Assembly (NCBI RefSeq): GCF_903995435.1
Contig: NC_067168.1
Span: forward strand, 8,319,039 to 8,383,038
Length of the DNA stretch: 64,000 bases
Direction of reading: 5' to 3'
Source of the DNA: Acomys russatus
Lineage: Eukaryota > Chordata > Mammalia > Rodentia > Muridae
The notes under the pieces were generated by a model. That model saw nothing but the letters and a program-made list of their open reading frames with translations, had not been told where the DNA came from and made no database searches. Of the stretch, positions 33,976 to 45,715 are shown piece by piece. The translations under genes and the position numbers were made by a program. Each line of letters opens with the position of its first letter. Positions within the stretch are counted from its first letter, which is position 1.

Positions 33976-33985
33976 GACACTTTTG

Positions 33986-34529
33986 ACGCTTCTCTCCACA
34001 GTGGAGTCTGGGGCATGGGCTAATTTTCTCCTGGCTTCTTGAACTAGTCTTTCTGGGTCTCCTCTCCTGACTCTACCTCATCTCTTCATCACCTTTTTCC
34101 AGACTCCTCTTCTTAACTCCTCTCTGTATCCAAATATGCTTTCTTGATTATTACACCCAGCTTCTCCTAAACCCACAAGCTTCAGTGTGGTTCCCTCAGC
34201 ATTTTATTTTTTTACTCTCAGCCGTCTAACATCTGTGACTGAATGCCTTTACTAACGCCCTTCTATTTCAGGATATAGTGGGCTTTCAGTTCCCCTGACA
34301 AACCCCCAGCTGCTACCAGCCATGGACAAAAGAGAAAAGTAATGCGTTTTGACCTAAGATGAGTCCTAGATGGATTAAATAACAAACAAAATAAAAACTA
34401 CCCAGACTCACTGCCTTTCTCATAAAGAACTAACTGCTATATAAAGAACACTTATTAATGTCTGATGTCAAAATTCCAAATGAACAAAGAGAATGACCAG
34501 CGGAGACAATTAAATGAAAAGACAGGGTC
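33986..34529. other. intronic sequence, nothing recognised
   Basis: No feature can be supported. Confidence 0.45.
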
Positions 34530-34800
34530 TCTAAGAACACGTAAAAAGATGCTCAACTTCATTCAGAAGATAAGTGTAAATTAAAATGATGAGAAGACTC
34601 TAATTCCATCTACCAAACTGGCAAAGGAAATAAAACATCTAAGCGATAAAAGTAACAGGCAGCAGCATTGTTGGCAAAAGTGTGAAAAAATAGAACTGTT
34701 TAAGGCAAATGAGCAAAAGACTACAAACTCACATACTTTGGAGCCATCAGCTCCATGTTTGAGGATTTAGCCATCAGAGAGTGATTTGCACATACGACAA
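34530..34800 (+). mobile_element. ancient LINE-1 (L1M-type) fragment
   Basis: 'aaaagatgctcaacttcatt', 'gtgtaaattaaaatgatgag', 'accaaactggcaaaggaaat' and 'attgttggcaaaagtgtgaa' follow the L1 ORF2 3' order recalled for L1M elements. Confidence 0.6.
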
Positions 34801-34814
34801 GATAAACATATAAG

Positions 34815-34975
34815 AGTCCGGCATGGTAATCCACATCTATAATCCTAGCACTCAGGAGGCAGTGGCAAGGGGATCACTGTGAGTTTGAGGCCAGCCTGGT
34901 CTACAAAGTGAGTCTAGGACACCCAGGACTACAAGAGAAGCCCTGTCTCCAAAAACTAAAAAATTTTAAAAAATT
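34815..34975 (+). repeat. B1 SINE
   Basis: 'ccggcatggtaatccacatc', 'tgagtttgaggccagcctgg', 'agagaagccctgtctccaaa'. Confidence 0.92.
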
Positions 34976-35439
34976 AAAAATAAACATATAATGTATTTTT
35001 GCATCATTAATATGGCGACCAAACTCAAGTTTACACACACAGAATAATACATTTTTAGATAATCCCCACAGGACTGTGAACTCCCAAAAGTGCTCAGTGC
35101 TCTTCAATTGCTGATTCTGAGGTGTGGGGGGTAGGGGTGGGAGTAGAGATGGGGGTGTGGGGTGGCCTGGGACAGCAGGGTCTGCTTTAATTGATTCACA
35201 TTGTTTTCCTTCCTTTCAGGCCCCTGACCAGGAAGTGTTTAAAATCAGAACAAGTATTTCTAGAAGTTAACAACTGCTATTTGGAAAAGGATGGTTGAGA
35301 TCCTGTCCTGCCCTGAGAAGACAAACAGAGGCATTGTTGGTGTTTAAGGCTCGTCTACAGATAGAATTACACGTGAGCTGAAAAGCAGGACAAGTCGACA
35401 GACAGAATTACATGTGAGCTGGAAGAAAAACTGGGGGAG
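34976..35439. other. intronic sequence, G-rich part
   Basis: 35120-35168 is G-rich ('ggtgtggggggtaggggtgg'); nothing else recognised. Confidence 0.45.
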
Positions 35440-35641
35440 TGTTTTTATATGTATGTGCCCATGTATACCATGTATATACGCAGGTCCCCAAGGAGGTCAG
35501 CAGAGAGTGTTGGATTCCCCCAAACTGCAGTTACTGGTGTATGTGAGCCACCTGATGTACGTACGTGCTGGGAATCACACCTGTGTCCTCTGTGAGTGCA
35601 GCAGCAAGCCCCCTTGACTTCTGAGCATTTCTCTAGCCCCA
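35440..35641 (-). repeat. B2 SINE
   Basis: 'ccccaaggaggtcagcagag', 'acgtgctgggaatcacacct', 'cctctgtgagtgcagcagca', 'gagcatttctctagcccca'. Confidence 0.87.
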
Positions 35642-36732
35642 CAATAGTCCTCTTAGCTCAGACTTTGTGCCCTTCCTTTTCATTATGCACGGATATATTG
35701 CTGAAATTATTTCAACAGTTCTCAGTGCCCTGCTTTTCCTCTTAAACATTCACAAGTTGAATAAAAATATTTCCTGCCCACAGCCACTGCCCGAGTCACT
35801 TCGTCTCGTTCACAGCCTCAAGGTTGCTCTGTTGCTGGTTGATAGGGAGCTTGTGAAGTTCCGTTTTAATCCTCGTTGGACCTGTCAGGTCTGTGAAGAC
35901 AAAAGGTTAATACTGTACACACCTGTCTTCCCTCACCTTAGCACCTGAGAGGTCTCCTGCAGAACTGAAAAGAAGGAGAAAGCACAAAGGAACAAACAGT
36001 CCTTTATCTGCTGTCTTCATCCAGTGGTTTCCAACAAAAGAGAAAAGAGTGAAAGACAGCCAAGGCTAGTGCAGATCTCCACATAGATTGTCCAGGTTTT
36101 ACACACAGGTGGTGCCAATGCAATGCTACCATCAATTAAAGTTTACTACACTCTGGATATTGTGGCCTGCATTTTATTTGGTTTTATTTATTTGCTTGGT
36201 TTTTTTGTTTTTTTGTCTTGTTTTGTTTTTTTATTGTGCCTGGTCTACCACTGAGCTATATTCCTAATTTATGCATTCTGTTCTGTTTTTAAATTTTCAT
36301 TTAAAAAAACGTATTATAATGAAGAGACTACAGAATACTTAGCCCTACAGGGAGCATGTATACTACAACCTGCTCCCAAGACTCAGGGATCATTGTGGAA
36401 GAAGAGGCAAAAATAGTCCAAGTGCCAGAGACCACAAGCAACCATTGTCTTCCAGACACAGCAGAGCAGCTGTGCGTGTGGATTCCCAGCCATGTGACAG
36501 CATGTGTGCAAGCCAACACAGGTGAAATTCCCTTAGGCTGAGGGGAGCGAGGCACACAGTCCCATCGTAAGCCATGAAGCCATTGGCAATTAGTAGCTTC
36601 TGGGAGAGGGAGAGACAGTTCCTGTAAGAGTGAAGCCCTTGGTAAGTCAACCACTATCCAGAGAGTGAACACAGGTCTAAGAATATCTGGGCAGCACAAA
36701 GTGATCTTGAAGGATTAATACACAGACACACA

Positions 36733-36766
<34 letters not shown>

Positions 36767-36891
36767 TGAGGAAGTAGGGAAGCTGTGTGAATTAGGGAAG
36801 AGTTGGGGAGACTGAGTACGAGTAAAGCATATTGTGTGAAACTCTCAAAGAACACATTTTTTTGAAAGAAAAAAATTTCATTACATTAGTT
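35642..36891. other. unique intronic sequence
   Basis: Contains a T/TG-rich patch at 36178-36232 and a CA tract at 36718-36764. No exon supported. Confidence 0.45.
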
Positions 36892-36972
36892 TTCGTGTGT
36901 GTGTACCATGTGGATCTTGGGACTCAAACTCAAGCCATCAGGTTTGGCAGCAAAGCCTTTCTCTGAGTCATC
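36892..36972 (-). repeat. B3-like SINE fragment
   Basis: 'gtaccatgtggatcttggga', 'ctcaaactcaagccatcagg', 'ttggcagcaaagcctttctc' match the middle of a reverse B3/B2-type element. Confidence 0.6.
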
Positions 36973-37529
36973 TGCAAGCCCAACACAATTCATTTTTCAT
37001 ATTAAGTATTAACACATAGCAGTCATATAAGCTAATGGATCTGACCACACCTGTCTTCTGCTGTCTCCCCCCTAGAAACATTTTATATGACACGATGATA
37101 CAAACTAGAAAAATGCACCTGACAGGATGCACCTCTTTCCTTTGATGTTTTAAACCATCCACTACAAATCAGTACTGGTGCATTGATTCAGGTGATTAAA
37201 AGTCCTGTTGATAAGAAGCAGGGGGGGGGGGGGGGAAGCAAGATGGAGGAAACTATAGCCTCAGTTCAAAATATGGATTAGAAGCCAAAAGTATCAGCCT
37301 GGGTTTGAAATCCAACAAATGAAAAAAAGATTGTTTCAGATGGAAAAATTCCTGTTAGTAGATACCTCTTGCCCTATCTGTGGAATAGGGTTCTTTTCCC
37401 AGTGTTTGCTTTTCAACTTGGACTGCTAACAGAACAGTGGTACATTGATTTCTTTGGCATGCATTTTGGTGATTCGGTGGATTTTAAAGTTATTAGCAGT
37501 CGGTGCTTAGCACAAAGTAGAATTTTTTT
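36973..37529. other. intronic sequence
   Basis: A G15 run at 37221-37235; no other feature. Confidence 0.45.
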
Positions 37530-37570
37530 AAAAACTATTTATTGGTTCTTTGTGACTTTCACATCATGCA

Positions 37571-38613
37571 CCCTAATCCCACCCATCTTGCCCCTCTCTG
37601 CACACTGCCCTAACCCTCACAGCACCCCAATCCCACCCATCTTGCCCCTCTCTGCACACTGCCCTTCACCCTCACAGCACCCCAATCCCACCCATCTTGC
37701 CCCTCTCTGCACACTGCCCTTCACCCTCACAGCACCCCAATCCCACCCATCTTGCCCCTCTCTGCATACTACCCTTCACCCTCACAGCACCCCATCCCAC
37801 CATCTTGCCCCTCTCTGCACACTGCCCTTCAACCCTCACAGCACCCTAATCCCACCCATCTTGCCCCTCTCTGCACACTGCCCTTCACCCTCACAGCACC
37901 CCAATCCCACCCATCTTGCCCCTCTCTGCACACTGCCCTAACCCTCACAGCACCCCAATCCCACCCATCTTGCCCCTCTCTGCACACTGCCCTTCACCCT
38001 CACAGCACCCCAATCCCACCCATCTTGCCCCTCTCTGCACACTGCCCTTCACCCTCACAGCACCCCAATCCCACCCATCTTGCCCCTCTCTGCATACTAC
38101 CCTTCACCCTCACAGCACCCCAATCCCACCCATCTTGCCCCTCTCTGCACACTGCCCTTCACCCTCACAGCACCCCAATCCCACCCATCTTGCCCCTCTC
38201 TGCACACTGCCCTAACCCTCACAGCACCCCAATCCCACCCATCTTGCCCCTCTCTGCACACTGCCCTAACCCTCACAGCACCCCAATCCCACCCATCTTG
38301 CCCCTCTCTGCATACTACCCTTCACCCTCACAGCACCCCAATCCCACCCATCTTGCCCCTCTCTGCACACTGCCCTTCACCCTCACAGCACCCCAATCCC
38401 ACCCATCTTGCCCCTCTCTGCACACTGCCCTTCACCCTCACAGCACCCCAATCCCACCCATCTTGCCCCTCTCTGCACACTGCCCTTCACCCTCACAGCA
38501 CCCCAATCCCACCCATCTTGCCCCTCTCTGCACACTGCCCTTCACCCTCACAGCACCCCAATCCCACCCATCTTGCCCCTCTCTGCACACTACCCTTCAC
38601 CCTCACAGCACCC
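37571..38613. repeat. 55-bp minisatellite, 19 copies
   Basis: Nineteen tandem units, each containing 'cccacccatcttgcccctct' and ending 'caccctcacagca'. Most are 55 bp; units with 'gccctaaccctc' are 54 bp and one (about 37790) is deleted further. Three variant types (TTCACCC, TAACCC, CATACTACCC) occur in a repeated order. The plus strand has no stops because the unit lacks them in all frames; the 360-codon frame is an artefact. Confidence 0.97.
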
Positions 38614-39071
38614 CCTCCCGAGAGAAGGGGGAAAATCTCTTTATGGAAGCTGTAATGTGTCACACACAGTGTGTCCCATGGTACATCCTTTTCTCCGCAC
38701 GTTTTTGCTTGCAAATGCTCATCGCAATGAGTCGTCAGTCTGGTGCGAGGCCTCTGGCTTCTACTACTACTATATCAATAGTGGACTTTTTCTTGGACAA
38801 CCTGTTGTTGCTGTGTGTCATGGAGAGTCTGTAGTTTTGGATCCGTAGGACTGGCCGATTGCATGTTCTTTTGCAGGGGTCCCTGTAGGAGCTTAATGAT
38901 AAAGACATGGAGATAGCTGTATAGCATAAGGCTCTGCCTGTTTGAGGGCAGTCCCTCAGCTGTTCATCTGGACTCCGCCCAACTCTCCTGCCTTGCTCTT
39001 GTTCTGCTTTCGTCCCTCTGCACCAGCTGCAGCTGCCAGCTCCTTATTTATCAAAAGCTACACTTCTTTCT

Positions 39072-39125
39072 CATTATATATATGTATATATAATGATTAT
39101 ATATATAATATATTATATATATTAG
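39072..39125. repeat. (TA)n-rich tract
   Basis: About 50 bp of TATATA with a few G interruptions; self-complementary. Confidence 0.92.
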
Positions 39126-40320
39126 CATAGCAGGAGAGGTTCCAACAGTTTACCCACTCTGAACCAGTCCGCAGCAGGACTATGCCCCATCCATCTCTTG
39201 TCTTGCCTTTTGGTCAGATTGAGGGCCGTGTGACCTCCCCAACAGCAGCTTGCTTTTAACACGATAATCTCTTTTTGGGTAGGTGAGGAAGCAACAAATA
39301 TTTACATATGGAAGGCAGGTATAGAAACAATGAGATGCCTTACATGCTGCTTCCAGCACTTGGCACTACCGGAGCAGCAACTAACAATTGAGAACACAGG
39401 GATACAACTTCATAGCCTGTTGATACAATATGTGTAGAGGTAGGTTACCCCAACATCAACCCCTTCATGCACTTCAGCAGTTCATCAATGGGGTAGATGT
39501 TGGGGTAGGCTGATTCTAAGCCCGGCACCTGGGCCAGAGAGGAATCCGAGCTGGTCAGCCGGCCTGCTCTCCTGTGCTCATATTACTAACCACTGGGGAG
39601 AGCTCTCTTGCCTTGCCCTGGCTGGCCAATCCAATGTCACTGCCAGCAAGGGTCAGAGCCAGCTCTCTCCAGCTCATGCCCTGAGAGCTGGCTCATCAGC
39701 TCCCACAACATCAGGGCCAGCTCTCCTGTGCTGCCCAGGTGAGTTGCAGGGACGGTTCTCCCACTCTTATGACCCAGCGGCCAGCTCTCTCACCTGCTAT
39801 AGTTGGCAAGAAATTTGGGAGGGGAAGACAGCATCTTTCCTGGTGGTGCCACTGCACGGCATTCAAGAGTCAGGGTAAGCTCTCCCGCACTCACACCCTT
39901 TGGGCCGGCTCACCCACAACCCCCTGTAACCAGGGCTACTGTACTGTGGTTCCTGGTGATGTACGGGCTAGCTCTTCAGAGTACTCCAACTGGCTAGAGG
40001 CAGGGTCAGCTCTCCTGACCTCATGCCACCAGGGACAGCTCTACCACAATGCCCAGGCAAGGGGTGGGGCCAATCCTGCACAGCCCTCAGACACCGACAT
40101 GTCCCAGGACAGCAGCCCAGGTCAGGGATGTCCACCTGGATGTCCATCTGGTGCTGCAGGACCACCGACCCAGACATGGCCCCTGGTGGCAGCACAAGCC
40201 AGGACCCCTAGCACGGTCTTAGGTGGCATCACCAGCTACGCACATCAGGCTGTTCCTCACTACCCTTGAGTCTCCAGTTCTGCCTCTCCTCATTACGCCC
40301 ACATCCTTCTGTTTCTCTTT

Positions 40321-40476
40321 CTTTTCCACTTCTCCACCACTTAACTCATTCCTCTTAGTAGCACTCGGGGTCTCTGAATGTCTGAGGTTGTCTCAAAAAG
40401 ATGTTTCAGGAGTGCCACACCCTGCCTGTGCATTATGGGGCAGGGCAGGGCTCATCTCAGGCCCGTTTTCAGTTCA
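40321..40476. other. intronic sequence
   Basis: Short spacer between the long rodent repeat and a B1. Confidence 0.4.
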
Positions 40477-40623
40477 TTTTTTTGTTTGAGGCAGGGTCTC
40501 AGTGTCTGTGCCTGACTGTCCCAGAACTCACATAGACCAGGCTGGTCTTGAACTCTCATTGATCCTCTTGTCCTCTGCCTCCCAAGTGCTGAGGTTAAAG
40601 GCCCATGGCACCACACCCAGCTT
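40477..40623 (-). repeat. diverged B1 SINE
   Basis: 'tgaggcagggtctcagtgtc', 'agaccaggctggtcttgaac', 'cccaagtgctgaggttaaag', 'ccatggcaccacacccagct'. Confidence 0.87.
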
Positions 40624-40924
40624 TTTCAGGATAATTTTTAACCACAGCAACTGGGAAGAAAACAGAGACATATCTTTAGTTCTGAAGTAGCACTGGGATT
40701 TGTGAATGTCTTCTGAGGTTCGTCCCTTCCTCAAATCCATGACACATCACTTCCTGCTCTGTACCCAGTACTCCATTTCCTCTCTAGCCAAAATTTTCCC
40801 CTTCATCACTATAGTCTAGGCCTGGCAGGCATGTATGCCTTGGCACTAGTCCTGTGCTCCTCAGGCATGGCTGTGCACAGATTTCAACACAGTGGTCACT
40901 TACAAGTCAAATTAATTAGCAACA

Positions 40925-41135
40925 GGAGCTACAGAGATGACTCAGAGTCTTGGAAGCACACCCTGTTCTTCCAGAGGACCTGAGTTCAATTCCCACACTC
41001 ACCCTGGGCCCCTTAGGAACACCTACAACTCTAGCTCTAGGGCCTTCTTCTGGCCTCCATAGGCACTGCACTCATGTGCACAGCCCCTACACAGACACAT
41101 GTGCATTCACACAGTTTAAAAAAATAAGACAACAC
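40925..41135 (+). repeat. B2 SINE
   Basis: 'ggagctacagagatgactca', 'ttccagaggacctgagttca', 'attcccacactcaccctggg', CA-rich tail and A-rich end. Confidence 0.86.
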
Positions 41136-41159
41136 CTTTTTAACTAGCATTAAACAAAA

Positions 41160-41250
41160 GTAAAATACGACTTTTCAGCCTAATTAGCCACATTTCCAGT
41201 AACTACAGCCATATGTGGTCAGTGACCACCATATAAGTATGGGCAGGTAT
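41160..41250 (+). mobile_element. MER3-like hAT DNA-transposon fragment
   Basis: 'taattagccacatttccagt' and 'catatgtggtcagtgaccac' resemble the MER3 3' end ('agccacatttcaagtgctca...atgtggctagtggctacc' type). Short and diverged. Confidence 0.5.
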
Positions 41251-42711
41251 CAAAACATCCCTTTCTTCAACTGAAGTTCCAACGAGTAGCACAGGTCTAG
41301 TTCTTGTTTAAGCTGCAGTATAACAGGGGCCAGGTCTTAGCAAACTGAATCTACGATGGAAGAAGCACCATTTAGGCTGTAAGACTTGGTACGTAGACAA
41401 CACCACCCGCTAAGACAAAGACCTAATTTATCAAAGTCTATGGTGCTGGGAAAGCCTCTACATATACTGGGCTTGCTTTTCGGCTTCTGTAGCTCCGCTT
41501 CTGGATAACTGTTCTTGGTAACTCAAGTCTATCAACTGTGATGTGGCTTTTCTGCTTAAAAGCTTACCCTGAGAAAGGCTCTGGGGCTATAATGAGACCC
41601 CAAACACCCAATGTAGTCCCGGGGTGGCTAATAAAGACTTTCTATTGGCCAGTCTTCTCCAGTGGATCCCCACAACAGCACACCTCAGGGTGCAGATGCA
41701 CGCTTGATGTCTCCCCTGGAAGACATTGTAAAATCAGGAGTCTGTTATGCTCTAAATCTACCTAATATGTTCGTTCCAACAACCTGCACACACTCTGATT
41801 TTCCTTAAAATTGGCTGCATACAACAAATATGCATATACAACAAATTATTAGGGGATGTTTACATAGATAATTGGAATATTTGGGTAGCCTTTGCTCACT
41901 GGGATGACTGAGATCTTTTTCACAGATAGAAAGGCAGGTCACAGAAGAAAGGAGGTGGTGCCATCTTTAACTGAGTCTCCTTATAGAGCATTTTCTTCTG
42001 TCCCAATCCCACCAAACAACAAAACTGCTTTGTGGGAGATTTTCTTTATTAATATGCTTCCCCCCCCCCCAACACACACACTTCACAATAAAGCCGAAGT
42101 TCCAGCCTGTCTTCCCAGTGACTACATTATCCTCACTGTACTCTGATTCAGGCAGGGATGCCAAACATAGTCTGCCTCAGACAGTGAAAAATCAGGCAGT
42201 AGAGCTCTTTGTCAAAATGCAGACAATAGTGCCAGGAGATTCTGAGGCTTTGTAGGCAACCAAAGGTCAGATCTGGTCTTGATTTTAATCAGAAAGCAGC
42301 CTGCCGTTCTGCTGCCCGACCTCAGCAGTGGCACACCATTCCCAGCACACTGATCATGCCAATCACGTTGGTGGTGTGAGATTTCACTGGGTGCCTTGCT
42401 CAAGGTCACCTCAGCCTGAGAGTCTAAAGATGAAGCAGATGAAGAGGAGGTGAGTCATCGAGTTAAAAAGCCAGGAAGGGTAACTGAAATCCAGCCCTTC
42501 AGAAGCACGGAGAGCCCATAGGAGGCCGTGCCTTCTGACAAATGGAACTCCTCATTTAGGAGAAGAAAAGCTATCACCAAGGAGGAAGGTGACGTACCGC
42601 ACTCCTTCAAGATGAGCCTAGTGTGTCTGGTTGCGCTAAGTGATTCCATTTGAGTTGATTATTCTCGCCTCCACTGGAGTATGACAGGTCTTTTTAAAGA
42701 TGGCAAAAAGG
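41251..42711. other. unique intronic sequence
   Basis: 'ggctaataaagactttctat' near 41628 is AATAAA-like and could be LTR-derived; a C10 run at 42061-42070. No exon supported. Confidence 0.45.
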
Positions 42712-42905
42712 GGCGCTGAAGAGATGGATCAGCAGTCAATAGTGCATATTGCTGCAAAGGACCTGGATTAACTTCTCAGCATCTTCATGGCACCAAGTCG
42801 CTCACAATGGCGTGAAACCCCAGCTCCACAGACCTAAGGCCTCAGGCCCCTGCACGCACTCATATGCTTGCACACAAACACATACATGTAGTTAAAGACT
42901 ACTTC
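42712..42905 (+). repeat. B2 SINE
   Basis: 'ggggcgctgaagagatggat', 'gcaaaggacctggattaact', 'cacaatggcgtgaaacccca', CA-rich 3' part. Confidence 0.82.
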
Positions 42906-43107
42906 TCCCGCTCCCAGAAAAAGACGATCAAAACCAACAACAAGACAACCAATCAAGCAAACAAACAAAACAGCCCCACCAGAATTGGAATTATAGCATA
43001 TGTGGTAGAGTTATCATTGCAGATATTTATGACCATGACCAGTGATGGAATAATAATAATAATATGATTTTGTATATGATGTTTATACTTTATACAACTC
43101 AAAAAAA

Positions 43108-43259
43108 TTTTTTTTTGGTTTTTCAAGACAGGGTTTCTCTGTGTAAACTTGGTGGTCTTGGACTCACTTTGTAGACCAGGCTGGCCTCGACTCACAGCGA
43201 TCCACCTGCCTCTGCCTCCCCAGGGCTGGGATTAAAGGCGTGCGCCACCATACCCAGCT
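43108..43259 (-). repeat. B1 SINE
   Basis: 'caagacagggtttctctgtg', 'tttgtagaccaggctggcct', 'ctcacagcgatccacctgcc', 'gggattaaaggcgtgcgcca'. Carries the cricetid-type 'cagcgatcc' variant. Confidence 0.95.
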
Positions 43260-44672
43260 AATTCAAGTGTTTTTGAAGGCATTAAAACATTAGTCCTAGG
43301 CTGCAGAAAACAGCTCCATTGGTAACGTTCTTCCGTGAGCATGAATACGCACACATGTGTACATATACCACACAGACATTTATCCATGCACACACATGAA
43401 CATGTACGTACAAACACACTAAAACTGATCTTATGAATGCTTCACGGGCTGTATAAATATTAGAACACTTTGAGATTCTCAATCACTAATAGACTAACAA
43501 TGATAATATAAGCCCAGCCCCTTTCTAGAACCTCCTGTAAAGCTTTTAGGTTTTTTGTTTGTTTGTTTGTTTGGTTGGTTGGTTTGGAGTTGTTGCTGTT
43601 GTTGTTTTGGGGGGGGAGTTGGCCACACAATGTAAGTCTATAAGACACATGAAGAATGTATATAGATGGGTTGCTATAATTCACATGTTAGCAAAACCAT
43701 GTAGGATTTCAGAGCAGAACAAAGGCAAGAGTTAGAAAGTAAAGACTTAACAAAGGAAGTAAGTCTTTGGTTGTCTTTAAAGACACATAACTGTTTTTTT
43801 TTTAATGTAGGATAATATATTACAATTTTCCAAAAGACCAAGTTTTGTCTCGCAAGTATTCTTAGACTAAGAGAAATAGGAGAGCAGTTCCCTTTGGAAT
43901 GGTGATAGTGTTTGAGTTTGTACTTATGAGTGTGGGTCAGAGCTGTGGAAGAGAGTACAGTCTGACCACTTGGATAGGAATGGTTTCTCAAGAGTGACTT
44001 TTCATAGCTAAGAAGTAAATAGTTAACAGGTAGTTCCAACGAGCCCGAGCGGTTTCAATCTAATAAAGTCTAAGGCTGTCATACAAGTTGTTAGGCAACA
44101 GAATGACACAATCAAGAGGAACATGTTGGCAAACGTTGTCTGAACAGTCATCTGCTGACCTCCTGTTCCTCGGCTCTCATATTTGACCAATGATACAGAC
44201 ATGTTCTGCATTCCAAATCTGCCTTCATCCTGGCTTTCAACATTCAATGCGAGGCTTAGTTAACATCATGACTCACCGTTCCTTCACATCGTTAACTCCA
44301 GCTACCTTCGCTGCTGCTTCTAGGGCCACACTCAGTGCTCTCTGCTAGCCACGTCAGTGCCACATCAACGCCTGTGTGCACAGACGCTGCTCTCTGGTCT
44401 TTGTGGCCCTTTCTTGATCACTCTCTGTTGGCCCATTGATTCAAACCAACAGCTCTTCCTTCCTGGATGCTCTGCACCAGCTGGGCTCTGCCTTCTTGCT
44501 CTTCTGTCTTTTCACTGCAGCCACTCAGACAACTTTAACCCTAAATTCAACACCATAAACTGTGTCTCCTTTTTGAAAGACCGGTTACGACTACAAGCGC
44601 AGTCTCGCTTCCTGTGCAGCTCTAAATTGTACTCAAACGTGGCCACATTATCAATGACAATCTTCCTCTAAC
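43260..44672. other. unique intronic sequence
   Basis: TTTG/TTGG-rich patch at 43545-43617; no exon or named repeat supported. Confidence 0.45.
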
Positions 44673-44905
44673 ACTGTGGTTCTCAACCTCCCTAATGCTG
44701 TGACCCTTTAATGTAGATCCTCATGTTGTGGTGACCCCCAACCATAAAATTATTTCATTGCTACTTCACAACTGTCATTATGCTACTGTTATGAATTGTA
44801 TTGTAAATATCTGATATGCAGGATATCTGATATGCAACCCCTGTGAAAGGGTTGTTTGACACCCTCCGCCAAAGGGGTCGTGGCCCACAGGTTGAGAATC
44901 GTGGT
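44673..44905 (+). mobile_element. URR1-like non-autonomous hAT DNA transposon
   Basis: The ends form an imperfect terminal inverted repeat: 'ctgtggttctcaacctccct' on the left and 'cacaggttgagaatcgtggt' on the right. The interior contains 'tcatgttgtggtgaccccca', 'ttgctacttcacaactgtca', 'gaattgtattgtaaatatct', a duplicated 'gatatctgatatgca', and 'aaaggggtcgtggcccacag'. This is the layout of the rodent URR1 family. No transposase is encoded. Confidence 0.85.
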
Positions 44906-45537
44906 CTATGTAACACCTCAACTCGACCTGGGACATGATTCACTATGTAGCAGATCTTCCTCAGGACCACTGATTAGGCCACATCACCTCTCAGTGGTAC
45001 GGCCATCACTTTACTTGAATGAGAAAGGCAAGCCTGTCAGGGAGCCCAGCCCTCCCCCAAGATACAAATCATTCTCTTGATACACAGAAGATAGAGGACT
45101 TTCCTCCATTTCAAGATCAAGGTCCAGGTCAGCTCCCAACTCATGACTTTGATTTCCTTTCTTCTGTCTTCTCTAAGATTCTGTCATCAACAATCCTTTC
45201 TCTGCCTGTGCCCTTGGCACTGCTCTCTCTGGCCCTGTGCCCTCTTAAGCTATCAATAAAGTCCTTTAATCATTGAAAACCTCCCGATATGTTTTCCCTT
45301 TAGCTACTATTCTTCCATTGCTCTCCCCATTCAAACTTGTCCAAGTAACTTTATTAGCCACTTCTAGTAATGACAATCACACTGGAAGGTAGCAAACCCC
45401 CCTTCATATACTAGGGAATGAACAGAGGCCTAGAGTCAACATTCAAGGGCCGAGAAGAAAACCTTTGAAATTCTACTGAATTTCTCTGTGCAGTTTAGCA
45501 TTCAAGTCACATTGCTTATGTCTCTTTAAAAAAGCTC
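44906..45537. other. unique intronic sequence
   Basis: No feature recognised. Confidence 0.45.
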
Positions 45538-45715
45538 ACCAGGCATGGTGGTGCATGCCTTTAATCCCAGCACTTGGGAGGCAGAGGCAGGCAGATCACT
45601 GTGAGTTCAATGCCAGCCTGGTCTACAAAGTGAATCTAGGACAGCCAAGGCTACAAAGAGAAACCTTGTCTCAAAAAAAATAAATAAATAAGCAAACAAA
45701 AGATAATTAAAAATA
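45538..45715 (+). repeat. B1 SINE
   Basis: 'accaggcatggtggtgcatg' through 'aaagagaaaccttgtctcaa', followed by an AAAT-rich tail. Confidence 0.94.

Larger units (their letters stand above)
37530..40320. mobile_element. long rodent interspersed repeat (MurSatRep1/L1-associated type suspected)
   Basis: Left part: 'ttattggttctttgtgactt', 'tcacatcatgcaccctaatc'; after the minisatellite: 'tggaagctgtaatgtgtcac', 'gcaatgagtcgtcagtctgg', 'gcctctggcttctactacta', 'tttggatccgtaggactggc'; right part: many 'ggccagctctc' motifs and 'accgacccagacatggcccc'. I recall this order from an abundant mouse repeat, but not its name with certainty. The middle (38880-39450) is less clear. The 176-codon frame near 39739 is repeat sequence. 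Confidence 0.5.

Noticed and set aside
37571..38613. CRISPR-like array
   Set aside because: Units are contiguous and nearly identical with no unique spacers, and the genome is a rodent.
37752..38834. 360-codon open reading frame of repeated HPHSTPIPPILPLSAHCP-type sequence
   Set aside because: It is the minisatellite read through; the 55-bp unit lacks stops in every plus frame. There is no codon bias, promoter or splice evidence.
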